Part shown: positions 1 through 8,087 of the stretch, in pieces | How the letters are laid out: every line of letters begins with the position of its first letter | How positions within the stretch are numbered: the first letter of the stretch is position 1 | DNA from: Chitinophagaceae bacterium | Lineage (GTDB): Bacteria; Bacteroidota; Bacteroidia; Chitinophagales; Chitinophagaceae | Length of the DNA stretch: 64,000 bases | Assembly (NCBI GenBank): GCA_947371755.1 | Contig: CANBQT010000005.1 | Location: 33,775-97,774, forward strand | Direction: 5' to 3' | The notes under the pieces: generated by a model | What the model was told of the DNA's origin: nothing | What the model saw: only the letters and a program-made list of their open reading frames with translations | The model's database searches: none | Made by a program: the position numbers and the translations under genes

Positions 1-86
1 CCAGCGCCCCCAATAATTTTATCACTTTTCCCAAAAGGTGTTTCAATGGCATCAAAAGCCATAGAGCCAACTACTACTAAAGACAT
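1..86 (-). CDS. PfkB-family sugar kinase, N-terminal fragment
   Basis: This is the first 28 codons of a gene that runs off the left edge of the window. The reading begins MSLVVVGSMAFDAIETPFGK and continues with an IIGGA stretch. That is the typical N-terminal strand and glycine turn of ribokinase/PfkB kinases, which phosphorylate sugars or nucleosides with ATP. An in-frame ATG 37 codons upstream (195-197) exists, but the residues between do not look like this family, so I take the ATG at 84-86. The substrate cannot be told from so short a piece. It is divergent from the TetR gene that follows. Confidence 0.7.
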   Translation of the reverse strand, partial: MSLVVVGSMAFDAIETPFGKSDKIIGGA

Positions 87-245
87 AATGTTAGGTTTGA
101 TATCGGGCGCGAAACTAGGTGATTTAAGTCTAAAACCCTTTACTGCGAGGCTTATTCTTTCAGAAAAAACAAGACCTTCGATAATTTTGGGTTTCATAAA
201 ATATTCAAAAACTAACAAAAAATCTTTTTTTTGACCAAAACATCG

Positions 246-259
246 CTAACACGCGTTAG
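246..259. promoter_or_regulatory. Probable TetR/PaaR operator palindrome
   Basis: CTAACACGCGTTAG has 5-bp inverted arms (CTAAC/GTTAG) around ACGC. It lies five bases upstream of the -7 box of the TetR gene, where bound repressor would block RNA polymerase. TetR regulators of acyl-CoA and phenylacetate genes often bind palindromes of this size. Autoregulation and control of the whole paa cluster are inferred. Confidence 0.55.
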
Positions 260-264
260 TATAG

Positions 265-272
265 TATATTTG
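265..272 (+). promoter_or_regulatory. Bacteroidota -7 promoter box of the paa cluster
   Basis: TATATTTG matches the Bacteroidota -7 consensus TAnnTTTG exactly. Its last base is only four nucleotides before the ATG at 277, so the transcript would be leaderless or nearly so. No good -33 TTTG lies at the usual spacing; the palindrome occupies that interval. Confidence 0.5.
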
Positions 273-276
273 TTAT

Positions 277-870
277 ATGGCAAGAATCAAAACAGAAAAC
301 AACCTCACACGCAAAGAGGTGATTGTTTCAAAAGCAGCAACCTTATTTAGAGAAAAAGGATTCAAAGCAGCAAGCATGCGCGACTTAGCTGAAGCGGTTG
401 GCGTGGAAGCTGCAAGTTTGTATAACCATATAAAATCGAAGACAGAAATATTACACGAACTATGCTTTAGTGTAGCCAATCGATTTGTACATAAAATAGA
501 TGAAGTAGAAGCTGAAAATTCTGATGCGATTATCAAGATCGAAAAATTACTTCGCTTTCATATCAATGAAATGCTGCATCACTATGAGGAGGTTTATGTA
601 AGCGATAGAGAATGGAAACATTTATCAGATCCATATTTATCGAATTTTCAGAACCAGCGAAGAATTTATAGAAAACGTTTTGCAGCGATCATAGAAAATG
701 GGATCAATGAGCATCAAATAAAAAAAATAGATGCGCCAACTGCTGTTCTTATTATGCTTCACGCGATTAGCGGAATTGAAAGTTGGCATCGATCTACACA
801 AAAAATAACTGCAGAAGAATTGGAAGAAAATATGATCAGTATTTTGGTTGGCGGATTGGTGAATCGTTAA
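277..870 (+). CDS. TetR-family repressor, PaaR-like
   Basis: A 197-residue TetR regulator. Residues about 13-60 form the DNA-binding domain: AATLFREKGFKAASMRDLAE followed by a recognition helix in VEAASLYNHIKSK. The rest is a helical ligand-binding domain with many acidic and aromatic residues. It is the first gene of the paa cluster, nine bases before paaE, so it likely senses phenylacetyl-CoA or a related thioester and represses the cluster; that role is inferred from position. An exact -7 box and a palindrome lie directly upstream. Confidence 0.85.
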   Translation: MARIKTENNLTRKEVIVSKAATLFREKGFKAASMRDLAEAVGVEAASLYNHIKSKTEILHELCFSVANRFVHKIDEVEAENSDAIIKIEKLLRFHINEMLHHYEEVYVSDREWKHLSDPYLSNFQNQRRIYRKRFAAIIENGINEHQIKKIDAPTAVLIMLHAISGIESWHRSTQKITAEELEENMISILVGGLVNR

Positions 871-878
871 ACTAAAAC

Positions 879-1952
879 ATGTCGTTACCATTCAATAAAC
901 TCAGCATAAAAGATATTCGCAAAGAAACTGCTGATTGTGTTTCTATTGCCTTTGACATTCCAAAAGATTTGGAAAAAACATTTTTTTTTACACATGGACA
1001 GCATATCACCATCAAAACAGATTTGAATAATGAAGCTATCCGCAGAAACTATTCTATCTGCAGTAGCCCGATGGACCATGAATTAAGAATTGCAATTAAG
1101 AAAATTCCGAATGGACTTTTTTCGAATTACGCCAACAACAATTTAAAAATTGGCGATACGCTAGAAGTTATGCCCCCTTCAGGCAAGTTCCATACTTCAC
1201 TATCGGCTATCAATGAAAACAGTTATATGGCTTTTGCGGCCGGGAGTGGAATTACACCAATCATTTCCATTATCAAAACAACCTTACAAACCGAACCCAA
1301 GAGTAACTTTACATTAATATATGGCAATAAGAACAGGTATAGCATACTCTTCAAAGAAGCCCTCGAAGCATTAAAAAATAAATACCTTGATCGTTTTCGT
1401 GTAGTCTATATTCTTTCCAGAGAGAAAACAGATTCAGATATTCATTTTGGGAGGATTGATGAAGAAAAATGTAAACGATTATTAGAGAGTTCTGTTCATC
1501 CAAAAAATATTCAGGCATTTTTTCTATGTGGCCCAGAAGAAATGATCTTTTCGATTCAATCATTTCTCGAAAGTATCGGGGTAGAGAAACAAAAGATCCA
1601 TTTCGAATTATTCAACCTCAAAAATGATCAGACTAATAAAACTGATATAAATAGTGCAGCTCAGCAAAACAACATGAGTAATATTACTGTTAAACAAGAT
1701 GGAAGGTCATTCAACTTTATGCTTTCTTATGGTGGCAATAGTTTACTCAACGAAGCATTGACTTTTGGGGCTGATTTACCCTTCGCTTGCAAAAAAGGAG
1801 TTTGCTGTACCTGCAAAGCAAAATTATTAGAAGGAGAAGTTGAAATGGATCGAGTGTATGGTTTAGAATCTGACGAAATTGATCAGGGTTATATACTTAC
1901 TTGTCAGGCACATCCTAGGTCAGAAAAAATAGTAGTTGATTTTGATATTTAA
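879..1952 (+). CDS. paaE: Phenylacetyl-CoA epoxidase reductase subunit PaaE
   Basis: A 357-residue reductase that passes electrons from NAD(P)H through FAD and a 2Fe-2S centre to the diiron oxygenase PaaA. The FAD motif RNYS is at 56-59 and the nucleotide-binding stretch AAGSGITPI at about 120-128. A plant-type ferredoxin domain sits at the C terminus with cysteines 304, 309, 312 and 342 in the CX4CX2C...C pattern. This domain order (ferredoxin reductase, then 2Fe-2S) is that of PaaE. In E. coli paaE follows paaABCD; here it comes first. It lies nine bases after the TetR gene and twenty before paaA, consistent with one transcript. Confidence 0.93.
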   Translation: MSLPFNKLSIKDIRKETADCVSIAFDIPKDLEKTFFFTHGQHITIKTDLNNEAIRRNYSICSSPMDHELRIAIKKIPNGLFSNYANNNLKIGDTLEVMPPSGKFHTSLSAINENSYMAFAAGSGITPIISIIKTTLQTEPKSNFTLIYGNKNRYSILFKEALEALKNKYLDRFRVVYILSREKTDSDIHFGRIDEEKCKRLLESSVHPKNIQAFFLCGPEEMIFSIQSFLESIGVEKQKIHFELFNLKNDQTNKTDINSAAQQNNMSNITVKQDGRSFNFMLSYGGNSLLNEALTFGADLPFACKKGVCCTCKAKLLEGEVEMDRVYGLESDEIDQGYILTCQAHPRSEKIVVDFDI

Positions 1953-1972
1953 TTTTACTAACAAGCTTAATA

Positions 1973-2902
1973 ATGGGAACAAATTTTGAAGAACAGTTTC
2001 AACAAAAGATCGATCAAGAGACTAAGATCGAACCTAAGGACTGGATGCCCCAGAAATATAGGCATACACTGATCAGACAGATCAGTCAGCACGCACATAG
2101 CGAAATTGTTGGCATGCTACCTGAAGGAAATTGGATCACAAGAGCCCCTAGTTTAAAAAGGAAATCTATACTGCTAGCAAAGATTCAGGATGAAGCCGGG
2201 CATGGCTTATACCTTTACGCTGCTGCTGAAACCCTTGGCATTTCAAGAGATGAAATGTATGAGCAATTACACGAAGGGAAAGCAAAATATTCTTCCATTT
2301 TTAATTACCCCACGCTCACATGGGCTGATATTGGTGCTATCGGTTGGCTGGTAGATGGAGCCGCCATCATGAACCAAGTGCCATTGTGTAGAAGCAGCTT
2401 TGGACCATACGCGAGAGCAATGGTGCGTGTTTGCAAAGAAGAAAGTTTTCATCAACGCCAGGGTTTTGAAAGCTTGTTGGTGTTGAGTAAAGGAACAGAG
2501 GAACAAAAAAGAATGTGCCAGGATGCCATCAATCGTTGGTGGTGGCCATGTCTGATGATGTTTGGACCACCTGATGATGAGAGTCCGAATACACTTCAAA
2601 GTATGCAATGGAAGATCAAACGATTTTCAAATGATGAGTTACGCCAAAAATTCGTAAACATGATTGCAGAGCAGGTTAAAGTTCTACACATGACTTTACC
2701 CGATCCAGATCTGAAATGGAACGAAGAAAAGAATCAGTATGATTTTGGAAAAATCAACTGGGAAGAATTTAAACAAGTGTTACAGGGCAATGGCCCATGT
2801 AATAAAGAAAGAATGGATGCCAGAAGAAAAGCATGGGAGGATGGAGCGTGGGTTAGAGAAGCAGCCAATGCTTATGCCGCAAAAAAATCAATAGCATCTT
2901 AA
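1973..2902 (+). CDS. paaA: Phenylacetyl-CoA 1,2-epoxidase catalytic subunit PaaA
   Basis: A 309-residue ferritin-like diiron protein that inserts one oxygen atom into the aromatic ring of phenylacetyl-CoA, giving the ring 1,2-epoxide. Metal-binding residues are visible: Glu44 in HSEIVGM, the EAGH motif at 74-77, and EESFH at about 156-160. It works with PaaC as a structural partner, with PaaB as an essential small subunit and PaaE as reductase. The length matches the E. coli protein, and paaB follows 20 bases later. Confidence 0.95.
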   Translation: MGTNFEEQFQQKIDQETKIEPKDWMPQKYRHTLIRQISQHAHSEIVGMLPEGNWITRAPSLKRKSILLAKIQDEAGHGLYLYAAAETLGISRDEMYEQLHEGKAKYSSIFNYPTLTWADIGAIGWLVDGAAIMNQVPLCRSSFGPYARAMVRVCKEESFHQRQGFESLLVLSKGTEEQKRMCQDAINRWWWPCLMMFGPPDDESPNTLQSMQWKIKRFSNDELRQKFVNMIAEQVKVLHMTLPDPDLKWNEEKNQYDFGKINWEEFKQVLQGNGPCNKERMDARRKAWEDGAWVREAANAYAAKKSIAS

Positions 2903-2922
2903 GAAACATTCAATGATACTTT

Positions 2923-3291
2923 ATGCAAACATTATTCAGAAAATTTTTCTACGGCGATTATGGTGAAGAAAAGAATTTAGCTGCAGAAAATAATCAGCCA
3001 AAACAAACAATCAGTGAATGGCCGCTTTGGGAAGTTTTTATCAGAAGTAAACAAGGCTTAGACCACAAACACGCTGGAAGTTTACACGCAGTAGATGCAG
3101 CAATGGCTATGGAAAATGCCAGAGATGTTTATACAAGGAGAAGCGAAGGTGTTAGTATTTGGGTAGTAGAGAGCAAATATATCCATGCGAGTAATCCAGA
3201 TGATGCTGATGCATTGTTTGATCCTGCAAACGATAAAATATACCGTCACCCAAGCTTTTATGAACTACCCGATGAAGTGAAACATATGTGA
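2923..3291 (+). CDS. paaB: Phenylacetyl-CoA epoxidase subunit PaaB
   Basis: A 122-residue subunit of the epoxidase, required for activity though not catalytic itself. The core WPLWEVFIRSKQGLDHKHAG followed by VDAAMAMENARDVYTRRSEG is the PaaB signature. It is somewhat longer than the E. coli protein because of about 30 extra residues at the N terminus (FYGDYGEEKNLAAENN). It lies between paaA and paaC. Confidence 0.93.
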   Translation: MQTLFRKFFYGDYGEEKNLAAENNQPKQTISEWPLWEVFIRSKQGLDHKHAGSLHAVDAAMAMENARDVYTRRSEGVSIWVVESKYIHASNPDDADALFDPANDKIYRHPSFYELPDEVKHM

Positions 3292-3323
3292 TGATTTGGA
3301 TTTTAAATTGATGTGCAATTATT

Positions 3324-4091
3324 ATGACTACCAAAGAAATTGAAAACCCGTTGATCAAATTTCTCCTTCACTTAGGAGACAACGCCTTGATCATGGGTCA
3401 TAGAAATAGCGAATGGTGTGGACATGGTCCGGTTTTGGAACAGGATATTGCACTCACTAATATTGCCTTAGACCAAATTGGACAAGCCCGGAATTTTTAT
3501 CAATATGCTGCAAAGCTTATTGCAGAAAAAAGTGGTGAAAAATTAACAGAAGATAGTTTTGCTTATTTACGCGATAGCTGGGATTTTAAAAATTGTTTAT
3601 TGGTAGAATTACCAAATGGACATTGGGGAAGAACCATTTTAAAACAATTTATTGTGTCTGCCTATAAGTCTTGTTTATATCAAGCGTTAACGAGTAATGC
3701 GGATGAGCAATTAGCGGGCATTGCGTCCAAATCTTTAAAAGAAATCAGCTATCATTTACGCTGGAGTTCTGAATGGGTAATACGTTTAGGTGATGGAACG
3801 CCAGAGAGTAAACAAAAAATGCAGGATGCTATTACATCCATTTGGCCTTATACAAATGAATGGACGAACTTCACAGATTACGAATTAAATATACTCGGAG
3901 ATAACCATTGGAATATTAAGGAAAACTGGGAAACTATATTAAAAAAAGTTTTTCTGGAAGCAGGTTTATCGATTCCCACAAATGGATATCAGCATAGCGG
4001 CGGAAAGATGGGAAATCATACAGAACATTTAGGATATATCTTAACAGAAATGCAGTTTCTACAAAGAGCATATCCCAATGCTGAATGGTAA
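3324..4091 (+). CDS. paaC: Phenylacetyl-CoA epoxidase structural subunit PaaC
   Basis: A 255-residue ferritin-fold protein that pairs with PaaA to form the core of the epoxidase. The signatures GHRNSEWCGHGPVLEQDIAL and LDQIGQARNFYQYAA near the N terminus and EISYHLRWSSEWVIRLGDGT near residue 140-160 are typical of PaaC, which keeps the diiron fold but has largely lost catalytic metal binding. It is followed closely by paaD. Confidence 0.94.
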   Translation: MTTKEIENPLIKFLLHLGDNALIMGHRNSEWCGHGPVLEQDIALTNIALDQIGQARNFYQYAAKLIAEKSGEKLTEDSFAYLRDSWDFKNCLLVELPNGHWGRTILKQFIVSAYKSCLYQALTSNADEQLAGIASKSLKEISYHLRWSSEWVIRLGDGTPESKQKMQDAITSIWPYTNEWTNFTDYELNILGDNHWNIKENWETILKKVFLEAGLSIPTNGYQHSGGKMGNHTEHLGYILTEMQFLQRAYPNAEW

Positions 4092-4104
4092 AACAAATAA
4101 GTGT

Positions 4105-4605
4105 ATGAATGAACAGGAACAAAAAATATGGCAACTATTAGATGATATAAATGATCCTGAAATTCCGGTATTATCCATCATTGATTTAGGTATCATTCGG
4201 TCTGTTACTGTAAATAAGCATATGATTGATTCTGTTCAAGAAGTTTTCATTGAATATACACCCACCTATTCTGCCTGCCCAGCGGTTGACATGATCAATA
4301 TGGAGATTAGATCATCTCTCCAAGCTGCAGGTTTTACAAATATTACATTAGAACAAAAGCTATTTCCATCCTGGACTACTGATTGGATGTCTGAAATTGG
4401 AAAAGAGAAACTAAAAAAATATGGTATCGCAGCACCAATAGGTAAAAGTTGTGATAACCAATTGCTTACCGATCTAACAATTGATTGTCCACAATGCGGT
4501 TCAAAACAAACAACACTTGTTTCAGCCTTCAGTAGTACCGCATGCAAGGCACTCTTTAAATGCAATACTTGTTTAGAACCTTTTGATTATTTTAAATGTC
4601 ATTAA
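4105..4605 (+). CDS. paaD: Epoxidase maturation protein PaaD
   Basis: A 166-residue protein with an N-terminal MIP18/DUF59 domain (DPEIPVLSIIDLGIIRSV and a YSACPA cysteine) and a C-terminal zinc ribbon with CPQCG and CNTC pairs. PaaD-type proteins are thought to help assemble or repair the metal centres of the epoxidase. I chose the ATG at 4105 (MNEQEQK). An in-frame ATG at 4078 would add nine residues and overlap paaC by 14 bases and cannot be excluded. The gene overlaps no part of paaG if that starts at 4637. Confidence 0.9.
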   Translation: MNEQEQKIWQLLDDINDPEIPVLSIIDLGIIRSVTVNKHMIDSVQEVFIEYTPTYSACPAVDMINMEIRSSLQAAGFTNITLEQKLFPSWTTDWMSEIGKEKLKKYGIAAPIGKSCDNQLLTDLTIDCPQCGSKQTTLVSAFSSTACKALFKCNTCLEPFDYFKCH

Positions 4606-4636
4606 AAAAATTCCTCTCACCATACAATCATTAAAT

Positions 4637-5413
4637 ATGCCTTCCGTTTTATTCCATATTGAAAATAATATCGCATACATCACATTGAATAGACCCGATA
4701 AATTAAATTCTTTTAATAGGGAAATGGCGCTATTATTTCAAAATTATTTAGATGAAGCTGCCTCTGTAAAAGAAATCAGATGTGTATACATAACGGGTTC
4801 TGGAAAAGGATTTTCATCTGGTCAGGACTTGTCGGAAGTGATCGACCCAAATGGGCCAGGCATGGATAAAATTTTAAGTGAACACTTCAATCCGATCATA
4901 AAAAAAATTAGAAATCTTCCTAAGCCAGTCATTGCTGCTGTAAACGGTGTTGCTGCTGGTGCTGGGGTGAATATTGCTTTGGCATGCGATATTGTTGTAT
5001 CAAATAATGATGCCATTTTTATACAGGCATTTTCAAAAATTGGTTTGATCCCTGATAGTGGCGGAACCTATACTCTTCCAAGATTGATTGGTTTACAAAA
5101 AGCCTCTGCCTTAATGATGTTGGCTGATAAGATAAGTGCCCGTGAAGCATTTCAAATGGGGATGATCTATAAAGTATTCGACAATGAAAATTTTGTTGGA
5201 GAAACAACCAGCATCGCAAATACTTTAGCAAATATGCCTACAAAAGCACTGGCATATATTAAGCACGCATTGAATCAAAGTTATTTGAATACCATGGAGC
5301 AACAATTAGAATTAGAAGATAACTACCAACAAAAAGCAGCAGCAACTTCAGATTTTAAAGAGGGAGTGCAAGCATTTTTAGAAAAAAGATCACCTCGCTT
5401 TAAAGGCGAATAG
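4637..5413 (+). CDS. paaG: Ring-epoxide isomerase PaaG (enoyl-CoA hydratase family)
   Basis: A 258-residue crotonase-fold enzyme. PaaG turns ring-1,2-epoxyphenylacetyl-CoA into the seven-membered oxepin-CoA and acts later in beta-oxidation. Seen: ITLNRPDKLNSFN near the start, the oxyanion-hole segment GKGFSSGQDLSEV, GVAAGAGVNIALACDIV, and FSKIGLIPDSGGTYTLPRL, all close to E. coli PaaG as I know it. The ATG at 4637 aligns with the usual PaaG start; an in-frame ATG at 4583 would add 18 unrelated residues and overlap paaD. It is the last gene of the cluster. paaZ, paaJ, paaH and paaK are not in the window. Confidence 0.87.
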   Translation: MPSVLFHIENNIAYITLNRPDKLNSFNREMALLFQNYLDEAASVKEIRCVYITGSGKGFSSGQDLSEVIDPNGPGMDKILSEHFNPIIKKIRNLPKPVIAAVNGVAAGAGVNIALACDIVVSNNDAIFIQAFSKIGLIPDSGGTYTLPRLIGLQKASALMMLADKISAREAFQMGMIYKVFDNENFVGETTSIANTLANMPTKALAYIKHALNQSYLNTMEQQLELEDNYQQKAAATSDFKEGVQAFLEKRSPRFKGE

Positions 5414-5457
5414 AATTTGATCTATTGCTTAAGAACAAGCAAGAAAATTATTTAACG

Positions 5458-5465
5458 TAACTTTG
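5458..5465 (+). promoter_or_regulatory. Candidate -7 promoter box for obg
   Basis: TAACTTTG matches TAnnTTTG exactly and lies 41 bases upstream of the obg GTG start, giving a short leader. No clear -33 TTTG is present at 19-21 bases, so the site is tentative. Confidence 0.4.
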
Positions 5466-5506
5466 CCTGTTGCAATCTGCAATTACACATTTAATGAATT
5501 CAAAGC

Positions 5507-6511
5507 GTGTCTGAAAGAAGTAATTTTATCGATCTCATCCGTATATTTTGTCATTCTGGCCATGGTGGCGCAGGTTCCAGGCATTTTATGCGCAATAAAT
5601 TAACTGCCATGGGTGGACCAGATGGCGGGGATGGCGGAAGAGGTGCACATATTATATTAAGAGGCAATAGTAATTTATGGACCTTATTACACTTACGCTA
5701 TTTTAAAAATGTATTGGCAGAAGATGGTGAGATGGGCAGTAAAAATAATTGCACAGGGAAAGACGGAGCAGATATCATTATTGAAGTGCCTCTTGGAACT
5801 ATAGCAAGGGATGAAGAAACAGGAAAAATTGATGCAGAGATTTTAGAAGACGGTCAGGAGATCATACTCATGAAAGGCGGTAGAGGTGGATTGGGAAATA
5901 GTAATTTCGCCACTCCCACCAATCAAGCACCAGAACACGCACAGCCAGGCGAACCCGGCCTTGAGGGCTGGAAGGTATTAGAGCTAAAAGTATTGGCAGA
6001 CGTGGGTTTGGTAGGTTTTCCAAATGCAGGAAAATCAACTTTGCTTTCAGTTATCACTGCTGCAAAACCAAAAATTGCTAATTACGCATTTACTACTTTA
6101 ACACCTCAATTGGGGATGGTATCTTATCGTGACAACAAATCATTTTGCATCGCAGATTTACCAGGAATCATAGAAGGAGCAGCAGAAGGAAAAGGATTAG
6201 GTCATAGATTTTTAAGACATATCGAAAGAAACTCAGCACTATTATTTTTAATCCCTGCCGATAGTGACGATCATTTGAAAGAGTTCGAAATATTAAGAAA
6301 TGAATTAGAAGAATACAATCCAGAATTATTACAAAAAGATTTTGTAATCGCAATTAGTAAATCAGATATGTTAGATGATGAACTAAAAGAAGCGATTAAA
6401 AAAGAATTGCCTGCTGGCATTCCACTCCTATTTATTTCTTCCATCACTAACAAAGGTTTAACAGAATTAAAGGATCTTTTATGGGATACTTTAAATAAAC
6501 CACAATCTTAA
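5507..6511 (+). CDS. obg: Obg/CgtA ribosome-associated GTPase
   Basis: A 334-residue GTPase that binds the large ribosomal subunit and acts in its assembly and in stress signalling. Residues 1-160 form the glycine-rich Obg fold ([40 protein letters not shown]). The G domain follows with the P-loop GFPNAGKST (170-178), DLPGII near 217 and SKSD as the base-recognition loop. The long C-terminal OCT domain of some Obg proteins is absent. It starts with GTG; the nearby ATG at 5494 is out of frame. Confidence 0.95.
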   Translation: MSERSNFIDLIRIFCHSGHGGAGSRHFMRNKLTAMGGPDGGDGGRGAHIILRGNSNLWTLLHLRYFKNVLAEDGEMGSKNNCTGKDGADIIIEVPLGTIARDEETGKIDAEILEDGQEIILMKGGRGGLGNSNFATPTNQAPEHAQPGEPGLEGWKVLELKVLADVGLVGFPNAGKSTLLSVITAAKPKIANYAFTTLTPQLGMVSYRDNKSFCIADLPGIIEGAAEGKGLGHRFLRHIERNSALLFLIPADSDDHLKEFEILRNELEEYNPELLQKDFVIAISKSDMLDDELKEAIKKELPAGIPLLFISSITNKGLTELKDLLWDTLNKPQS

Positions 6512-6567
6512 CATCCTTATAAACATTTGATTTACAATCAGTTGTAAAGAAAATAACTAAAACAGTA

Positions 6568-6602
6568 GGGTAATCTCAAAAAAATGGGGTTACCTTTTTT
6601 TA
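6568..6602 (+). terminator. Rho-independent terminator of obg
   Basis: Arms GGTAATCTC and GGGGTTACC (with wobble pairs) enclose an A-rich loop and are followed by a run of T. It sits 57 bases after the obg stop and separates obg from the next gene. Confidence 0.75.
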
Positions 6603-6782
6603 TCTCTGGTATTAATCCTTGAATCTACCATCCAAGACAAACGTCAATCATTTGGATGCCAGTTGATTCTTTTATCTACGCTTTGCAACACCATCTGAGA
6701 AGAAAAATATCTGTTTTACAGATTGCTTGTGCCATCAAGAAGTTCGTTATCAATTTATTTAATCTTAAAAATTAAAAAAAAC

Positions 6783-7202
6783 ATGAAAAAGCAATCAATC
6801 AACACAATCGCAAAAAGATTTTTCTTAGGCAACGTTTTAGCTGCAATGTTCTTTCTTTCTGCAAGCGCAAACACTGGTAGTACAAGAGTATCTATCGATC
6901 CAACTAAAAAAGTGGAAGTTAAGTATGTAGGAACTGAAAAAGAAAGCTTGTTCTTCAATGTTAAATACAACAACGAAGCTGGTAAATCTTTTAAAGTTTA
7001 TGTATTGGATGAGTATGGTGAAGTGATCTACTCTGATAAGTTTTCAGAAAAGGCTTTCGATAAGAAATTCATTTTCCCTGCAAGTCAAGATGTAAACAAA
7101 CTTACTTTCTTGATCAATACTGAAAAAGGTTCTTACAAAGAAATTTTTGACGTAGCTGTTAAGACTAATACTGTTTCTGAAGTAAGTGTTACAAAGAAAT
7201 AA
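6783..7202 (+). CDS. Secreted small protein of unknown function
   Basis: A 139-residue protein with a clear signal peptide: basic start MKKQSINTIAKR, hydrophobic core FFLGNVLAAMFFLSAS, likely cleavage after SASA. The mature part has alternating polar and hydrophobic strands (VEVKYVGTEKESLFFNVKYN, FKVYVLDEYGEVIYSDKF), which suggests a beta-sandwich like the small exported proteins common in Bacteroidota. No catalytic motif is visible. The ATG at 6783 is preferred because it opens the signal peptide. It is a single gene between two terminators. Function is unknown. Confidence 0.8.
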   Translation: MKKQSINTIAKRFFLGNVLAAMFFLSASANTGSTRVSIDPTKKVEVKYVGTEKESLFFNVKYNNEAGKSFKVYVLDEYGEVIYSDKFSEKAFDKKFIFPASQDVNKLTFLINTEKGSYKEIFDVAVKTNTVSEVSVTKK

Positions 7203-7213
7203 TTAACTAAAAC

Positions 7214-7261
7214 AAAAAGTAACACTGAGCAATGAATTTCATTCTCAGTGTTACTTTTTTT
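7214..7261. terminator. Bidirectional terminator
   Basis: AAAAAGTAACACTGAG pairs with CTCAGTGTTACTTTTT around a 15-base loop. A-run and T-run flank the stem, so it can end the secreted-protein gene on the plus strand and the convergent DUF4397 gene on the minus strand. Confidence 0.85.
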
Positions 7262-7264
7262 ATT

Positions 7265-7954
7265 TTACTGCTCTGTAATCGGACCTAAGAATACGGCCTG
7301 AGCACCTGTACCACCAAAGAATCCCTTTAATACGATGGTATAAGATTTGCCGGCTACTGCTTCAAAATTAGGTAATTGAGTGATGGTACTACTTGTACCA
7401 GCAACTACAGCAGAAACATTGAAAACTCCAGGATCAATTGCTGTGTAACCGATAAAAGATAAAGTAGAAATATGATCGGTATAATTCCTACTGGAAAATA
7501 ATTTAATTGGGGTAGTTCCCGATCTGATAATATCTATGGAAGAATTTACATTGGCATAATCAAAAAAGCGAAGAAACGCTTTTCCTGCAGGTGGCGCAGT
7601 TCTGTCGTCCTGAAATAAATTTCCCTTTATCATTGAAACCGAATCATACACGATTGCAGAGTAATAATTATTCGGACTAAATGCAATACTTCCAGAACCT
7701 ACCATACTGCTTGTACCAGCTTGCGTAAACGATATTGCTGTTGATGCAGCATTGATTGTTTGATAACTGGAAGCAGAGCCATATCCTACATTACCCACCA
7801 CTAAGCTACTATTGGCATAAACATCCAATGCGCCTGCATTCGGAGATAAGTTGATGAAGCGCATATTTGTAGTGGAAGTTGTACTTGATTTTTTACAAGA
7901 AGTTACACTTACCAATATTAGAGCAAGTATGAGAGGATTAATTAATTTTTTCAT
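7265..7954 (-). CDS. DUF4397-domain lipoprotein
   Basis: A 229-residue exported lipoprotein. The signal peptide ends in a lipobox (SVTSC, then KKSS), so the protein is probably anchored in a membrane. The mature part opens with MRFINLSPNAGALDVYAN, the hallmark of DUF4397 proteins, and contains two similar beta-rich halves (second near RTAPPAGKAFLRFFDYAN). These proteins are common in Bacteroidota surface proteomes; their role is unknown. The ATG at 7954 is chosen over one seven codons upstream because the signal peptide begins MKKLINP. Confidence 0.85.
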   Translation of the reverse strand: MKKLINPLILALILVSVTSCKKSSTTSTTNMRFINLSPNAGALDVYANSSLVVGNVGYGSASSYQTINAASTAISFTQAGTSSMVGSGSIAFSPNNYYSAIVYDSVSMIKGNLFQDDRTAPPAGKAFLRFFDYANVNSSIDIIRSGTTPIKLFSSRNYTDHISTLSFIGYTAIDPGVFNVSAVVAGTSSTITQLPNFEAVAGKSYTIVLKGFFGGTGAQAVFLGPITEQ

Positions 7955-8038
7955 GTTAAATATCTGTTGATGCATTCAATATTACGTAAGTTCTCAAGAT
8001 GTGTCTCAAATATTTGGCCAATAATTTCCTAAAAGAAC

Positions 8039-8067
8039 AAAAAAAATCCCCGGCAATTGCCAGGGAT
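8039..8067 (-). terminator. Terminator of typA
   Basis: On the minus strand ATCCC, A-C mismatch, GGCAATTGCC and GGGAT form a hairpin followed by a run of T. It lies 21 bases after the typA stop. Confidence 0.8.
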
Positions 8068-8087
8068 CTATATCAATCAATTCAAAA

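Noticed and set aside
46..234. Small plus-strand frame at the left edge
   Set aside because: It is antisense to the PfkB kinase start, which has recognisable family residues.
4078..4104. Longer start for paaD
   Set aside because: The extra nine residues have no PaaD likeness and overlap paaC; the ATG at 4105 fits better but is not proven.
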